Below are positions 9,457-17,763 of a stretch of DNA of 64,000 nucleotides, one piece after another. A program made the position numbers and the translations under genes. The notes beneath the pieces are model-generated. The model did not search any database. It had not been told where the DNA came from and worked only from the letters and a program-made list of their open reading frames with translations. Position 1 is the stretch's first letter; each line of letters starts with the position of its first letter. The stretch comes from Glycomyces harbinensis (GTDB taxonomy: Bacteria > Actinomycetota > Actinomycetes > Mycobacteriales > Micromonosporaceae), in assembly GCF_900101745.1 (NCBI RefSeq), contig NZ_FNAD01000015.1, positions 62,001 through 126,000 on the forward strand, in the 5' to 3' direction.

Positions 9457-9735
9457 ATGAACCAGCCGGTCCGCGAGCACCCCCTCAAGGGGCAGTTCGA
9501 CACCGCCACCGCGCGCTGGGAGCGTCCCGATGCCGATGACGGCACCCTCGGTGAACTTGAGATCGGTTTCGCCGCAAACGGACTCGTCGCGATGCGCCGG
9601 GCCGACGACGCCGAGGGCACGATCCTGATCTACACCCCCGAAGAGTGGGAAGCGTTCGTCGGCGGCGTCCGCGACGGCGAGTTGGACCTGAGGGTCCTCG
9701 TCGAGGACGCCCGGAACGCCGCAGACTCGAAGTAG
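9457..9735 (+). CDS. second, divergent DUF397-like protein
   Basis: This 92-residue protein ends in VAMRRADDAEGTILIYTPEEWEAFVGGVRDGELDL. That resembles the C-terminal half of DUF397 (a beta strand, then tPaEWaAFlaGvrdGEFDl) and lacks the Ser-Asn-rich opening, so it looks like a specialised DUF397 relative. ATG 9457 has GAGGAG six bases upstream. A GTG at 9328 overlapping the preceding stop (GTGA) would add a proline-rich 43-residue extension and cannot be excluded. Together with the two preceding genes it forms a regulator plus two small partners. Confidence 0.75.
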   Translation: MNQPVREHPLKGQFDTATARWERPDADDGTLGELEIGFAANGLVAMRRADDAEGTILIYTPEEWEAFVGGVRDGELDLRVLVEDARNAADSK

Positions 9736-9955
9736 CGCGCGTTCTCTTCCGAACTGCTCTCGGGACAATTCGCATGGACATTCTGTCCCCCACCTCTTGG
9801 CCGTTCCAGCTGGCGATCCGGCACGGCTGACCGACTCGCCTGCCAGTTTTCATCGTTGTGTCATCGTTTTCGCTGCTCTTAGGCTTGTCGCAACATCCAG
9901 TCGACAACGACTGGAGTCCACAAGCGATTCACCTATGGCAGCTGGGAGCGACGCG

Positions 9956-10276
9956 ATGACACGAGGGCAGCGACCGCCGCTAGAACCCGGCCGAGTCCTG
10001 GGCCAGTTCGTCAACGCCTCCGGAACGACCTTCGTGCTGCGCGCCAGCGCGGGCGGGCACCGTATCGGGGTTCGCCTGCATCACGACGAGGGCCCGGAGA
10101 TCGCGATCGTGTGCCTGCCATTCGACCCGTCCACCCGGCTCATCCGCTGGCAGGGGCTGCTGTGGTCGTCGAATCCGGCCGAATGGAGGCAAGAGGTCAA
10201 GCACCTGGCCTTCGCGGCCATCGATGCGCTGCTCGGCGGATTCCAGGAGCGGCCCGGGGACGAGGTCCAGCGGTGA
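9956..10276 (+). CDS. conserved small hypothetical protein
   Basis: This 106-residue soluble protein contains the stretch LGQFVNASGTTFVLRASAG...IGVRLHHDEG and a C-terminal helix KHLAFAAIDALLGGF. I do not recognise the family. ATG 9956 is preceded by GGGAG at a good distance; an in-frame ATG at 9935 is weaker. Its stop overlaps the next start (GTGA at 10273), so the two genes are coupled. Confidence 0.6.
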   Translation: MTRGQRPPLEPGRVLGQFVNASGTTFVLRASAGGHRIGVRLHHDEGPEIAIVCLPFDPSTRLIRWQGLLWSSNPAEWRQEVKHLAFAAIDALLGGFQERPGDEVQR

Positions 10277-10710
10277 AGGACTTCTCCGACCTCCTTGCGC
10301 GCAGCGTCTTCGCGCTGCGGCTCGACCCTTCGGACACTGCCGTCGATGGTGGGGACGGCGATCCCGGGAGCGGCGGCGTGCTGGCCGCTTCCACCGGCGC
10401 GGCCGCGGCCGAGGCGGTTCCTCCCGATGCCGCGGCCGCGCCGGATCTACGAGAAGGCGGCTATCGCGCCGTCGTCTTCCATCAGCATCGATCCGACACC
10501 GTCGACGGCCCGGACTTGGTGGGGTCCGGGCGGCCCGTCACGGTGTCATGCTGCCTGTGCCCCGGCGCGTTCCGTTTCTCCGCCTCGGGTTACGGGGAGA
10601 TGGCGCGCCGGGTCGAGGCAGCCGGGTGGCATTACACGCCAGGGCTTCACCTCCACGAACGCGCCTGGTGTCCCGATTGCCGCCCGCACGCTGGGAAGGC
10701 CGTCGATTGA
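10273..10710 (+). CDS. hypothetical protein with C-terminal zinc-ribbon cysteines
   Basis: This 145-residue protein starts at GTG 10273, overlapping the upstream stop. The N-terminal third is Ala-rich and low in complexity. The C-terminal half carries SCCLCPGAF and later WCPDC, which could form a four-cysteine metal site bracketing GYGEMARRVEAAGWHY. The function is unknown. A strong terminator 36 bp downstream ends this short operon. Confidence 0.6.
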   Translation: MKDFSDLLARSVFALRLDPSDTAVDGGDGDPGSGGVLAASTGAAAAEAVPPDAAAAPDLREGGYRAVVFHQHRSDTVDGPDLVGSGRPVTVSCCLCPGAFRFSASGYGEMARRVEAAGWHYTPGLHLHERAWCPDCRPHAGKAVD

Positions 10711-10745
10711 ACGCTCGACACGATCGAACTGATCGCCTCCCGGCG

Positions 10746-10795
10746 GGGCCGGCCGCCACACGCATCACTGATCCAGTGCGGCGGCCGGTCCTTTC
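10746..10795 (+). terminator. intrinsic terminator after the DUF397 operon
   Basis: The arms at 10746-10761 and 10776-10791 pair over 16 bp with one mismatch and one G-U, with a 14-nt loop and then CTTTCC. The hairpin separates the 9456-10710 genes from the short gene that follows. Confidence 0.75.
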
Positions 10796-10811
10796 CTCCT
10801 GGAGGGTCGCA

Positions 10812-11075
10812 CTGGGGTGCATCGAGATCGACGGCCTGGTGGTAGAGCTGGCGTGGTCGCGTTTGTCGGATACCGTGCTGGCGGACTTTCGCGATGGCGT
10901 GGCGCGTCGGATCGGGACAGCCGTGATCGGGTGCAGGGACGAGCCGGTGTTCGTGGCGCAGCCCGACCACCTCGACTGGTTGGGTTACGAGAACCGAGCA
11001 GCTCGGATTCTCGAATTCGCGGTGGCGCTGTATCGGGAGGACCTCGGCCGTCAGGAGGCGTCCGATCCGTCGTGA
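10812..11075 (+). CDS. small hypothetical protein, start uncertain
   Basis: The frame reads CIEIDGLVVELAWSRLSD and continues as normal protein to the TGA at 11075, about 87 residues. The start is unclear. A good GGAGGG at 10801-10806 points to CTG 10812 in frame. GTG 10839 would give a shorter form. GTG 10776 and TTG 10707 lie in or before the terminator hairpin and are unlikely. The C-terminus overlaps the 3' end of the convergent AIPR gene by 25 bp. No family recognised. Confidence 0.5.
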   Translation: MGCIEIDGLVVELAWSRLSDTVLADFRDGVARRIGTAVIGCRDEPVFVAQPDHLDWLGYENRAARILEFAVALYREDLGRQEASDPS

Positions 11076-13159
11076 TCGCGGCGGGCCTCCTCGGCGATGT
11101 CCGCCAGGGAGCCGCGGCCGGGAACGTACCAGTAGAGGGTTCCTTGGATCGCTCGATCGCTCTTGCCGGTGGCCTCCCGCCAGATCTTGTTGGTCAAGCC
11201 GGTCGCCGTGTAGGCGAGTCCGTCGTGCTCCCATAGCAGGATCTTGGTCTTGCTCGGAATGTACTTGGCGAAGCGGCGGGTCTGGTCCGTGTTCAGCCAG
11301 TGGTTGACGAGCTTGCGTTCACGGGCGGTCAGCGCCCGGAACTCGAGTTTCGTGTCGGGCTCGATGGCCTCGTAGTTGTAGATCGTCTTCGCTGCAGTCT
11401 CGCTTCGGGGCTTCGTCACGTCACCGCGGTATTCAGGCGACAGGACCGGGGCCGGGCCGTCCGCGGCGAGGTGGTCGGCGGCGGCGAGCGCGAGTTCACG
11501 GCAGCGCTCGAAGCTGTTCGCGAGCGAGGCGGGGAAGTAGTTGACGTAGCGGCGGTCCGCTTCCGCGATGAGGAAGTCGAGGACGCGGTCAGTGGTCACC
11601 GAGACTTTGGAGAGCGTCTTGTCGACCCACTCGCGGCCGGGCCGCTCGATCGTCTCGTCCACGAGGTGACGCAGGACCACGTGTGCCACCAGATGGCCCA
11701 GGTTCTTCGCGAAGCCCTTGGCCCGCTTCTCGAGGCCGCTCTCTCGCTCGCTGATACGACGCTGAGTGCCCCTGTAGAGCCGAACGGTCCGCCAGACCCG
11801 GATCTCGCGGATCTTCGGGTGGAACAACTGGGAGTACCGGCCGCCCTGTTCGCGGAGCCAGAGCTTGTTGGGATCGCGGTGGACGTCGACGATGACATCC
11901 GTGGTCCTCGCCGCGGCGGCGAGCGCGTGCGCGGCCTCTTCGATGTCGCAGCCCTTGTCAGGGTCGATCTCGCGCTCGCCTCGCTTGACGATGTAGGTGA
12001 GGTTCATCGATCGGAAGTCGTCACGCAGGCGCTTCTGAGTGGGATCGAGGGCGGCGAAATCGCGCAGGTCGACCGCGTTCTGGGTGTTGTTGGTCTCGGT
12101 GACCCGCTCGGCGAAGCCGTTCTCCTCGAGTTGGACGGCGCGGATCCAGACGAGCGCGGAACCCGCGGTCTCGGGGTTCTCGCGGACGGCCCGGAAGATG
12201 GTGGACACGGTCTGGGCACCGTTGACGACCGAGGCCCCCTCCAGGAGGAGGTTCGCGGAGCCGGAGTATCGGAGCGCGCCGCGGCCGGACCGTTCGATGT
12301 TCTTGCAGAGCACGGTGATGCCGTTGTTGAAGTACCAGAAATTGTCGGGTTCGTTCACGAGGGTGTGGTGCAGGGATGCGTTGACATCACTGCCGTTGAG
12401 GGCGTCGCGGAGGTTCTTGTCGAACAGGCGATCCCGATGCTCGTCGTACCAGCTCGCAAGCTCCTCTGCCGAGACGCACCCGTAGTAGGCGAGGTAGGGC
12501 TCGGAGACGCAGGCGCTGTTCTCGAGGTGGACCTTGAGGTCGACCGGGCGGGTGTGCACACCGTCGGCGACGATGCGGTGGATCTCGGGGAGCCTCAGGT
12601 ACTCGACGCGGGCGCAGTCGTGGACGCTGTTGAGCTCCGCGACGACGTCGGTGATGGGCCCGGCGGCTCGCTCGTCGATGTTCGCGGTGCCCATGAGGAT
12701 CGGGACCAGCGTGACCTTGAAGCGGGGTTGGTCGACCACGAGGTCGATGTAGTCGACGAGTTCCTGGTACCTGGCGTTGAACTCCTCGTGGCGGCGGTCG
12801 GTAATCAGGCGCAGTCCGCGTTCGAGCTTGCCGGCCGCCTCGGCGTTCAGACTGGCCTTGCCGTCTTTGCTCCACTTGGCCTGGACGAGGTAGAGGTGCG
12901 CGGCGTCGAGGTCCCATGCGATCGCGTCGATGCCGTTGTCGTCCTTGCCGTCGATGACGCTCATCGCGGCGTCGGTCTCGGAGCACTTGGTGAGGTATTG
13001 GACGGCGAGCGCTGCGAGCGCCCTGCTGCGGCGAGCCTCAGCGAGGTTCTCCTCGGGCAGGTTCTTGATGTCCTCGATGTCGATATGCGGGACGAGGGCT
13101 TCATCGAGGTGTCGGCGTACGTGTTCGACATGGATGGGGTTGGCCGCCATAGGGATCAT
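11051..13159 (-). CDS. AIPR-family abortive infection phage-resistance protein
   Basis: This 702-residue protein matches the AIPR family. The markers are FWYFNNGITVLCKNI, then ASVVNGAQTVSTIFRAV and RVTETNNTQNAVDLRDF in the middle of the protein. The N-terminal region has DGKDDNGIDAIAWD followed by LYLVQAKWSKDGK, a D...QxK arrangement like PD-(D/E)xK restriction folds. Family members are found with restriction-modification genes and abort phage infection; the exact chemistry is uncertain. ATG 13159 is used; ATG 13150 is equally possible. It has its own promoter (13188-13215) and lies next to the type I system, extending the defence island. Confidence 0.85.
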   Translation of the reverse strand: MIPMAANPIHVEHVRRHLDEALVPHIDIEDIKNLPEENLAEARRSRALAALAVQYLTKCSETDAAMSVIDGKDDNGIDAIAWDLDAAHLYLVQAKWSKDGKASLNAEAAGKLERGLRLITDRRHEEFNARYQELVDYIDLVVDQPRFKVTLVPILMGTANIDERAAGPITDVVAELNSVHDCARVEYLRLPEIHRIVADGVHTRPVDLKVHLENSACVSEPYLAYYGCVSAEELASWYDEHRDRLFDKNLRDALNGSDVNASLHHTLVNEPDNFWYFNNGITVLCKNIERSGRGALRYSGSANLLLEGASVVNGAQTVSTIFRAVRENPETAGSALVWIRAVQLEENGFAERVTETNNTQNAVDLRDFAALDPTQKRLRDDFRSMNLTYIVKRGEREIDPDKGCDIEEAAHALAAAARTTDVIVDVHRDPNKLWLREQGGRYSQLFHPKIREIRVWRTVRLYRGTQRRISERESGLEKRAKGFAKNLGHLVAHVVLRHLVDETIERPGREWVDKTLSKVSVTTDRVLDFLIAEADRRYVNYFPASLANSFERCRELALAAADHLAADGPAPVLSPEYRGDVTKPRSETAAKTIYNYEAIEPDTKLEFRALTARERKLVNHWLNTDQTRRFAKYIPSKTKILLWEHDGLAYTATGLTNKIWREATGKSDRAIQGTLYWYVPGRGSLADIAEEARRDHDGSDAS

Positions 13160-13187
13160 CCAGGGGTGAGGAGTGAAGAGAATTCAT

Positions 13188-13215
13188 ATCGTAGCAATCT
13201 GATGACGATCTGCAA
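13188..13215 (-). promoter_or_regulatory. predicted promoter of the AIPR gene
   Basis: On the minus strand TTGCAG (plus 13210-13215) and TACGAT (plus 13188-13193) are spaced by 16 bp. This places a start site about 20 bases before the ATG at 13159. Confidence 0.5.
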
Positions 13216-13524
13216 TCCTCCGAGCGGCATGCTGTCAGTCGGCCGAACAGACTTGTCGCGAACGCATTTGGCCTAGAAGCCATGCCCTACTTAGATACGG
13301 CCGCGTCAACGCAGCCCTCCTAGCAATGTTGTCCCCGCTGAGCATAGGTCGAGCAGAGAACAGCAACCCACTCGCCACAACCGTCACATCGGAGCAGCAC
13401 GGTCTCCGCGCCCCAGAGTTGGGGAAGGACTGCAGCATGAGATAGGCCCGGACCAGATGGTCTGGGCCTATTCTCTTGTGCGGCCACGATTCCGGCGGTA
13501 GCCCTGCTGCACCGCGGGCGGGTG
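13216..13524. other. non-coding stretch between the AIPR promoter and the 13525 gene
   Basis: No supported gene. The only structure seen is the terminator hairpin at 13442-13476. The GC content is locally lower than in the surrounding genes, and short open frames here do not look like protein. Confidence 0.5.
13442..13476. terminator. hairpin terminator (GGCCCGGACC family)
   Basis: A 14-bp stem (13442-13455 with 13458-13471, one G-U) has a two-base loop and is followed by TCTCTT. It belongs to the same sequence family as the hairpins at 13876, 14379, 49518, 52053 and 57518. Confidence 0.7.
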
Positions 13525-13824
13525 TCACGCCGGGTCGGGGTAGTCCCATTCGAGGTCGATGCGGGCCCAGGGCGCGATGGTGCGGATCGCGCTTTCGATG
13601 TCGCGCTCGAACTGTTTGGTCCACTCGCGGGCTCCGCGGACGATGATGGGGTCGGGCTCGCTGCGTGCGGTGACGGAGGGGGGTTCGTGGTGGACGCTCA
13701 CCACCATCCACGACTCGATCCCGTGGTCCTTCATGAGGAGGTTCACCGCAGCCCCGATGCGGTCGGCTTCGTCCGGTGACTTGAGGCCGTCCACGTCGAG
13801 GTACAGGTGAATGTTCACTGACAT
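13525..13824 (-). CDS. small hypothetical protein
   Basis: This 99-residue protein starts MSVNIHLYLDVDGLKSPDEADRIG and has a central block (SWMVVSVHHEPP) and a C-terminal helix (REWTKQFERDIESAIRTI) before RIDLEWDYPD. No family recognised; no signal peptide or membrane segment. ATG 13824 is the first residue of convincing protein in the frame. It is flanked on both sides by terminator hairpins of one family, so it is probably monocistronic. Confidence 0.6.
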   Translation of the reverse strand: MSVNIHLYLDVDGLKSPDEADRIGAAVNLLMKDHGIESWMVVSVHHEPPSVTARSEPDPIIVRGAREWTKQFERDIESAIRTIAPWARIDLEWDYPDPA

Positions 13825-13875
13825 GGCCGTCAGCCTAGAGGTCACCTGCAAGTGAGGGCGCGAAGGCGGGCAGCG

Positions 13876-13904
13876 GGCCCGGGCCACCTGGTCCGGGCCT
13901 TTTC
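13876..13904. terminator. bidirectional terminator (GGCCCGGGCC/GGTCCGGGCC)
   Basis: A 10-bp stem (13876-13885 with 13890-13899) is followed by TTTTC. It lies just after the stop of the 13908-14273 gene on the minus strand and carries T-rich sequence on the plus side. Confidence 0.65.
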
Positions 13905-13907
13905 GTG

Positions 13908-14273
13908 TCAGGTTTTCGGGTCGGCTCGGTATTCGACTACTACTTCGATCAGGCCGATGATGCGGTTGTTGAATTCGTCGAGTTCTTCGGCGGGGACCCA
14001 GAGTTCGAGGATGGTTTTGCCGCCGGCCTGCTGGACCGGGTAGCGCTCGGCGAACTCGCGGTCGATTTCGAAGCGGGTCACGTAGCCGACGCCGTCGCGG
14101 GGTGCGTTCCAGTCGCGGGCGATCTTGATCGCGTAGTCCTCGTTGAGGACCGGGTAGAAGATCGGCTGCTCCGGGAGCCTCGGCGGCCAGGCGGTCCAAC
14201 CGGACTCGCGGACCAGCTCGAGCTCGGACGGGCCGCACGGGCGCCAGAGGGTCATGGTCTTGGAGTCGGTCAT
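13908..14273 (-). CDS. conserved hypothetical protein (sometimes named ADP-ribosylation/crystallin J1)
   Basis: This 121-residue protein follows the family pattern TLWRPCGPSELELVRESGWTAWPPRLPEQPIFYPVLNE, then IARDW, GYVTRFEID, ELWVPAEELDEFN and IEVVVEYRAD. I recognise the family as a widespread single-domain actinobacterial and proteobacterial protein. Its name in databases is misleading and no activity is established. Start ATG 14273; an internal ATG at 14255 is an alternative. Confidence 0.75.
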   Translation of the reverse strand: MTDSKTMTLWRPCGPSELELVRESGWTAWPPRLPEQPIFYPVLNEDYAIKIARDWNAPRDGVGYVTRFEIDREFAERYPVQQAGGKTILELWVPAEELDEFNNRIIGLIEVVVEYRADPKT

Positions 14274-14378
14274 CGCGCAGGTTCCGTTCGGTGAGGGAGC
14301 GTTACGACTCTGACATATGCGGGACTTGGCGTGCATCCGGTTTGCTGGTGAGCTGGTTCTGCCTTGAGGGATGCCGTT

Positions 14379-14404
14379 GGGCCCGGACTATTAGGTCCGG
14401 GCCC
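14379..14404. terminator. bidirectional terminator hairpin
   Basis: A 10-bp stem (14379-14388 with 14395-14404) has a short TATTA-type loop and is followed by TTCGG. It sits 12 bp beyond the stop of the monooxygenase gene and belongs to the same family as the hairpin at 13876. Confidence 0.65.
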
Positions 14405-14415
14405 TTCGGCGTTGT

Positions 14416-15615
14416 CTAGACCAGGCGTTCGGGCAGTTTGAGGGCCGAGTATGCCGGTCTTGGGGTTGAGGTGGGGATGGTGACGAGGTTGCGGATTCTG
14501 GTGTTGCGTTCTTTCAGGGCTTGTTCTGTTGTGGGGAAGAGTCCTGCCGCTCCCTCGTCGACCAGGGCCTGGTTCATCTCCACGAACTTCAGGGTGGTTT
14601 TTTCGTAGGCGGCGAGGGCTTCGGTGTGGTTTCGGTTGGTGGCGAGGGAATGGGCGAGCATGTAGGCGCCTACCAGGGCGAGGCTGGAGCCTTGGCCGGT
14701 CAGGAATGAGGGGGCGTACGCTGCGTCGCCGATGAGGGCGGCGCGGCCTTTGGTCCAGGTGGGCATGCGGATCTGGCCTACCGTGTCGCAGAACAGGTCG
14801 TCCGCCTCTCGCATGGCGTCGAGGATCTCCGGGACCTTCCAGCCGGCGCCTGAGAAGGCTTCTGCCACCAGGTTCGCTTGAGCTTCAGGGTCGCGGAGGG
14901 CGTCGAGGGGTGGTTCGGGCTGGTGGAAGTTCAGGAAGGCGTGCAGCTCGTCGTCCTTGCCGCCGGTGGCGTAGAGCGCCGCGGCCTTGCCGGGGACGTT
15001 CCACATCATGAGTTCGCGGGAGAGCCCGAACGTGTTGGGCATGCTGAACACGGCGAAGCAGTAGCCGAGGTGGCGGTGGAACCGCCCTTCGGGTCCGAAC
15101 AGGAGCCTTCGGGTGTGCGAGTGCATGCCGTCGGCGCCGATCACCAGGTCGAAGGTGCGTCGGTCGCCGCTGCGGAAGGCGATGTCGACGCCGTGTTCGG
15201 ACTGGTCGAGGGTGTCGATGGAGTCGTCGAACAGGAATTCCACGTCGTCGCGGACTGAGGTGTAGAGGATCGCGGTGAGGTCGCCGCGGCGCACTTCGAG
15301 GTCCCGTCCCTCGATGCTTCCGGCGATGGCGTGCGGGGCGACCGCTGCGATTTCGGCGCCGTCGGGGTCAAGGAAGGTGATCCGCTGCGAGTCGACGTGC
15401 GCGTCCCGCAGCCGCGGCAGTATCCCCATGCGCCTGGCGACCTCGATCGCGGTGCCGCGCACGTCGATCGGGTAGCCGCCGCCGCGCGGTGCGCCGGCCT
15501 TCTCCACCACCGTGACGGCGAATCCGTACCGGTGCAGCCAGTACGCCAGCGCGGGTCCGGCGATGCTGGCCCCCGAGATCAGGACCGTGCGTTCCGGCAG
15601 CTCGACAGGTGTCAT
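14416..15615 (-). CDS. FAD-dependent monooxygenase (TetX/p-hydroxybenzoate hydroxylase-like)
   Basis: This 399-residue flavoprotein probably hydroxylates an aromatic or polyketide-like compound using NAD(P)H and O2. The FAD-binding N-terminus reads VLISGASIAGPALAYWL. The GADG motif falls at 160-163 and the GD motif (ALIGDAAYAPS) at about 293-303. ATG 15615 has AAGGAG upstream and overlaps the stop of the MFS gene (ATGA), so the two are an operon divergent from a TetR gene. The layout of TetR, exporter and monooxygenase suggests resistance to a planar antibiotic or a detoxification unit. The substrate cannot be read from the sequence. Confidence 0.88.
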   Translation of the reverse strand: MTPVELPERTVLISGASIAGPALAYWLHRYGFAVTVVEKAGAPRGGGYPIDVRGTAIEVARRMGILPRLRDAHVDSQRITFLDPDGAEIAAVAPHAIAGSIEGRDLEVRRGDLTAILYTSVRDDVEFLFDDSIDTLDQSEHGVDIAFRSGDRRTFDLVIGADGMHSHTRRLLFGPEGRFHRHLGYCFAVFSMPNTFGLSRELMMWNVPGKAAALYATGGKDDELHAFLNFHQPEPPLDALRDPEAQANLVAEAFSGAGWKVPEILDAMREADDLFCDTVGQIRMPTWTKGRAALIGDAAYAPSFLTGQGSSLALVGAYMLAHSLATNRNHTEALAAYEKTTLKFVEMNQALVDEGAAGLFPTTEQALKERNTRIRNLVTIPTSTPRPAYSALKLPERLV

Positions 15616-17006
15616 GCCCGGACTCCTTTCTTCATGGCTCGGACGACGAGCAGTGACAGCGCGGCGATGACGCCGGCGGTGATGAAACCTGTGGTGAAGG
15701 CCGTCTCGGTCGGCAGGTCCGTCACGGGGTCGGTCCCCGCTCCGAGGATCACGCCGCCGAGCTGGGCGCCCAGGGCGACGCCGACCACGCGGGTCACGAC
15801 GAGCAGGCTCGTGGCGATGCCGGTGTCCTTGGCGGCGACGGCGGTGGCGGTGCTGGCGAGCAGGGCCACGGCGCTGACGCTGACGGCGAAGCCGATCAGG
15901 GCCCTGGCGACGACCATCTGCCAGATCGCGTCGTGCTGCGACGCCAGGAAGAGGAGGGTGGCCGCCGTGACGACGGTGCCCGCGATGATCACCGCGCGCG
16001 GGCCGAAGCGCCGCGACGCGATTCCGGCGATCGTCCCGGCCACCACCCCGGCGATGGTCGCCGGCACCAGGAACAGTCCGATGTCGGACGAGCTCGCTCC
16101 GAATCCGTACTCGTCGGCCGGCGCCGAGAGCAGTTGCGGGACGAGGTAGACCGTCATCCCCAGGCCGAGGCTCATGAACAGGGTGACCAGGCACGAGCTC
16201 CACATGGCGGGTGTCGCCAGCATGCGCAGGTCGACCATGGGCGAGGAGACGCGGCGTTCGACGGCGACCCATCCGGCCGCGAGGGCGGCCACGGCCAGCG
16301 TGACGGCGCCGATCGCGAGGGGCGGCAGTCCGCCGCCGGTGATCGCCATGAAGCCGAGCACGAGCGCGACCAGTGTGCAGCTCAGCAGGATCACGCCGAG
16401 CCAGTCGATCCTGGAGTCCGATTCGGTGGGCGGATCGTCCGGCATCAGGCGGGACACGATGAGTGTCGTCGCGATGATCGCGATCGTGGGTATCGCGAAC
16501 ATCCAGTGTCGCGACAGTCCTTCCGCGATCGGGCCGGCGATCAGCATGCCGACCAGGCCGCCGCCGGTGAACAGTCCGCTGACGACTCCGACGGCCACCT
16601 GCGTCTGGCCCGGCGGGAGGTGCTTGCGCACCAGGATGAACGAGAGCGGCAGCGCGCCCACCATCGCGCCCTGGAGTATCTGTCCGAGCAGGAGCACGGG
16701 CAGGTTGGGCGCGAGGCTGGAGAGCAGGCCGCCGGCCGAGACGACTGCCATGAGGATGACGAGGACTCGCTTGCCGCCGTAGCGGTCGCCGAGTTTGCCC
16801 GCGATGGGCGCGACGACCGCACCGGTGATGAGCAGGGTGATGAAGATCAGTGAGCCTTGGGCGGGACCGATGCCCAGATCGCTCTGCAGCAGGGGGAGCG
16901 ACGGTTCCACCACCGCTTGCAGCGTGCCGAGCGCGAGGGCGAGGGTGCCGAGGGCACCGATCGCGAGCTTCCCGATGCGGACCGGGGAATCCACGGTTAC
17001 AGGCAT
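15612..17006 (-). CDS. MFS drug exporter, DHA2-like
   Basis: This 464-residue proton-coupled exporter has about 14 hydrophobic segments. After the second segment comes the MFS motif A (GKLGDRYGGKRVLV), and the central region has the motif C-like GLVGMLIAGPIAEGL. It starts at ATG 17006 and overlaps the monooxygenase by 4 bp. Transcription faces the TetR gene, with the palindrome at 17043-17065 covering the promoter region. It most likely exports the ligand of that repressor. Confidence 0.88.
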   Translation of the reverse strand: MPVTVDSPVRIGKLAIGALGTLALALGTLQAVVEPSLPLLQSDLGIGPAQGSLIFITLLITGAVVAPIAGKLGDRYGGKRVLVILMAVVSAGGLLSSLAPNLPVLLLGQILQGAMVGALPLSFILVRKHLPPGQTQVAVGVVSGLFTGGGLVGMLIAGPIAEGLSRHWMFAIPTIAIIATTLIVSRLMPDDPPTESDSRIDWLGVILLSCTLVALVLGFMAITGGGLPPLAIGAVTLAVAALAAGWVAVERRVSSPMVDLRMLATPAMWSSCLVTLFMSLGLGMTVYLVPQLLSAPADEYGFGASSSDIGLFLVPATIAGVVAGTIAGIASRRFGPRAVIIAGTVVTAATLLFLASQHDAIWQMVVARALIGFAVSVSAVALLASTATAVAAKDTGIATSLLVVTRVVGVALGAQLGGVILGAGTDPVTDLPTETAFTTGFITAGVIAALSLLVVRAMKKGVRA

Positions 17007-17042
17007 GGACGTCCTTTTCGTCGGTGGTCGGTTTCCATGGAT

Positions 17043-17065
17043 TTACACTACACCGTGCAGTGTAA
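17043..17065. promoter_or_regulatory. TetR operator in the MFS/tetR divergent promoter
   Basis: Inverted repeat with outer arms TTACACT (17043-17049) and AGTGTAA (17059-17065) and inner arms CAC/GTG; 20 of 23 positions match the reverse complement. It lies 37 bp upstream of the MFS start and 66 bp upstream of the tetR start, where a TetR dimer could block both promoters. Confidence 0.8.
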
Positions 17066-17130
17066 TTTGGTCGGCGTCCGCCTTCCGCGACCGACAGGGC
17101 GGTGTGCGCGAGGTCCGTTAGGATCTGCCT

Positions 17131-17763
17131 ATGTCAACGGGGAAGACGCTGCGTGCGGGGTCCGCAGAGAAGCGGTCCGCCATCCTCTCGGCGGCTCGTG
17201 AGTTGTTCCTCACCGACGGCTTCGACCGGTCGAGCGTCGACGCGGTGGCCGCCCGCGCGGGGGTGTCCAAGCGGACGGTCTACGACTACTTCGGCGACAA
17301 GCGGACCCTGCTGCACGCGGTCTTCGACGCCGTGGGCCAGTCGCTGCTGGCCACGGTCCGGCGGACCCTCGACGACGCGCTCGACAGCGTCCCCGACGCC
17401 GCCGAGCTGGAGTCCTCCCTGGTCGCCTTCTCGATGCGGATCGCGACCGACATGCTCGACTCCGCGGAGTACACCACCCTGCAGCGGTTCGTCCGGACGG
17501 CGTCCGGCCACCTGCCGCAGCCGGACGACCGCGCCCTGACCAACGCGCCGGAAGAGGCCCTGGGCGAGCGGTTCGCCGCCCTCGCCGAGGCCGGACTGCT
17601 CGACGTCCCGGACGCGCGGCTCGCGGCCGACCACTTCATCGCGCTGACCTTCGGCGTCACGCTCAGCAGGCTCGGTTCCGCGAACGCCGCCAAGGACGAC
17701 CGCGTCCGGCCGCTCATCGTCGCGGGCGTGCAAGCGTTCCTCCGGGCGTATCGGGCCGAGTGA
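17131..17763 (+). CDS. TetR-family repressor
   Basis: This 210-residue regulator has an N-terminal HTH at about 12-60 (RSAILSAARELFLTDGFDRSSVDAVAARAGVSKRTVYDYFGDK). The C-terminal ligand domain ends with a TetR_C-like RVRPLIVAGVQAFLRAY. It is divergently transcribed from the exporter/monooxygenase operon, with the palindromic operator between them, so it most likely represses both itself and that operon until a drug-like ligand binds. Confidence 0.9.
   Translation: MSTGKTLRAGSAEKRSAILSAARELFLTDGFDRSSVDAVAARAGVSKRTVYDYFGDKRTLLHAVFDAVGQSLLATVRRTLDDALDSVPDAAELESSLVAFSMRIATDMLDSAEYTTLQRFVRTASGHLPQPDDRALTNAPEEALGERFAALAEAGLLDVPDARLAADHFIALTFGVTLSRLGSANAAKDDRVRPLIVAGVQAFLRAYRAE

Noticed and set aside
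11300-13276. Long plus-strand frame opposite the AIPR gene
   Set aside because: Antisense of an authentic AIPR coding sequence; composition (Val/Asp/Arg/Gly rich) is that of a shadow, with no domain.
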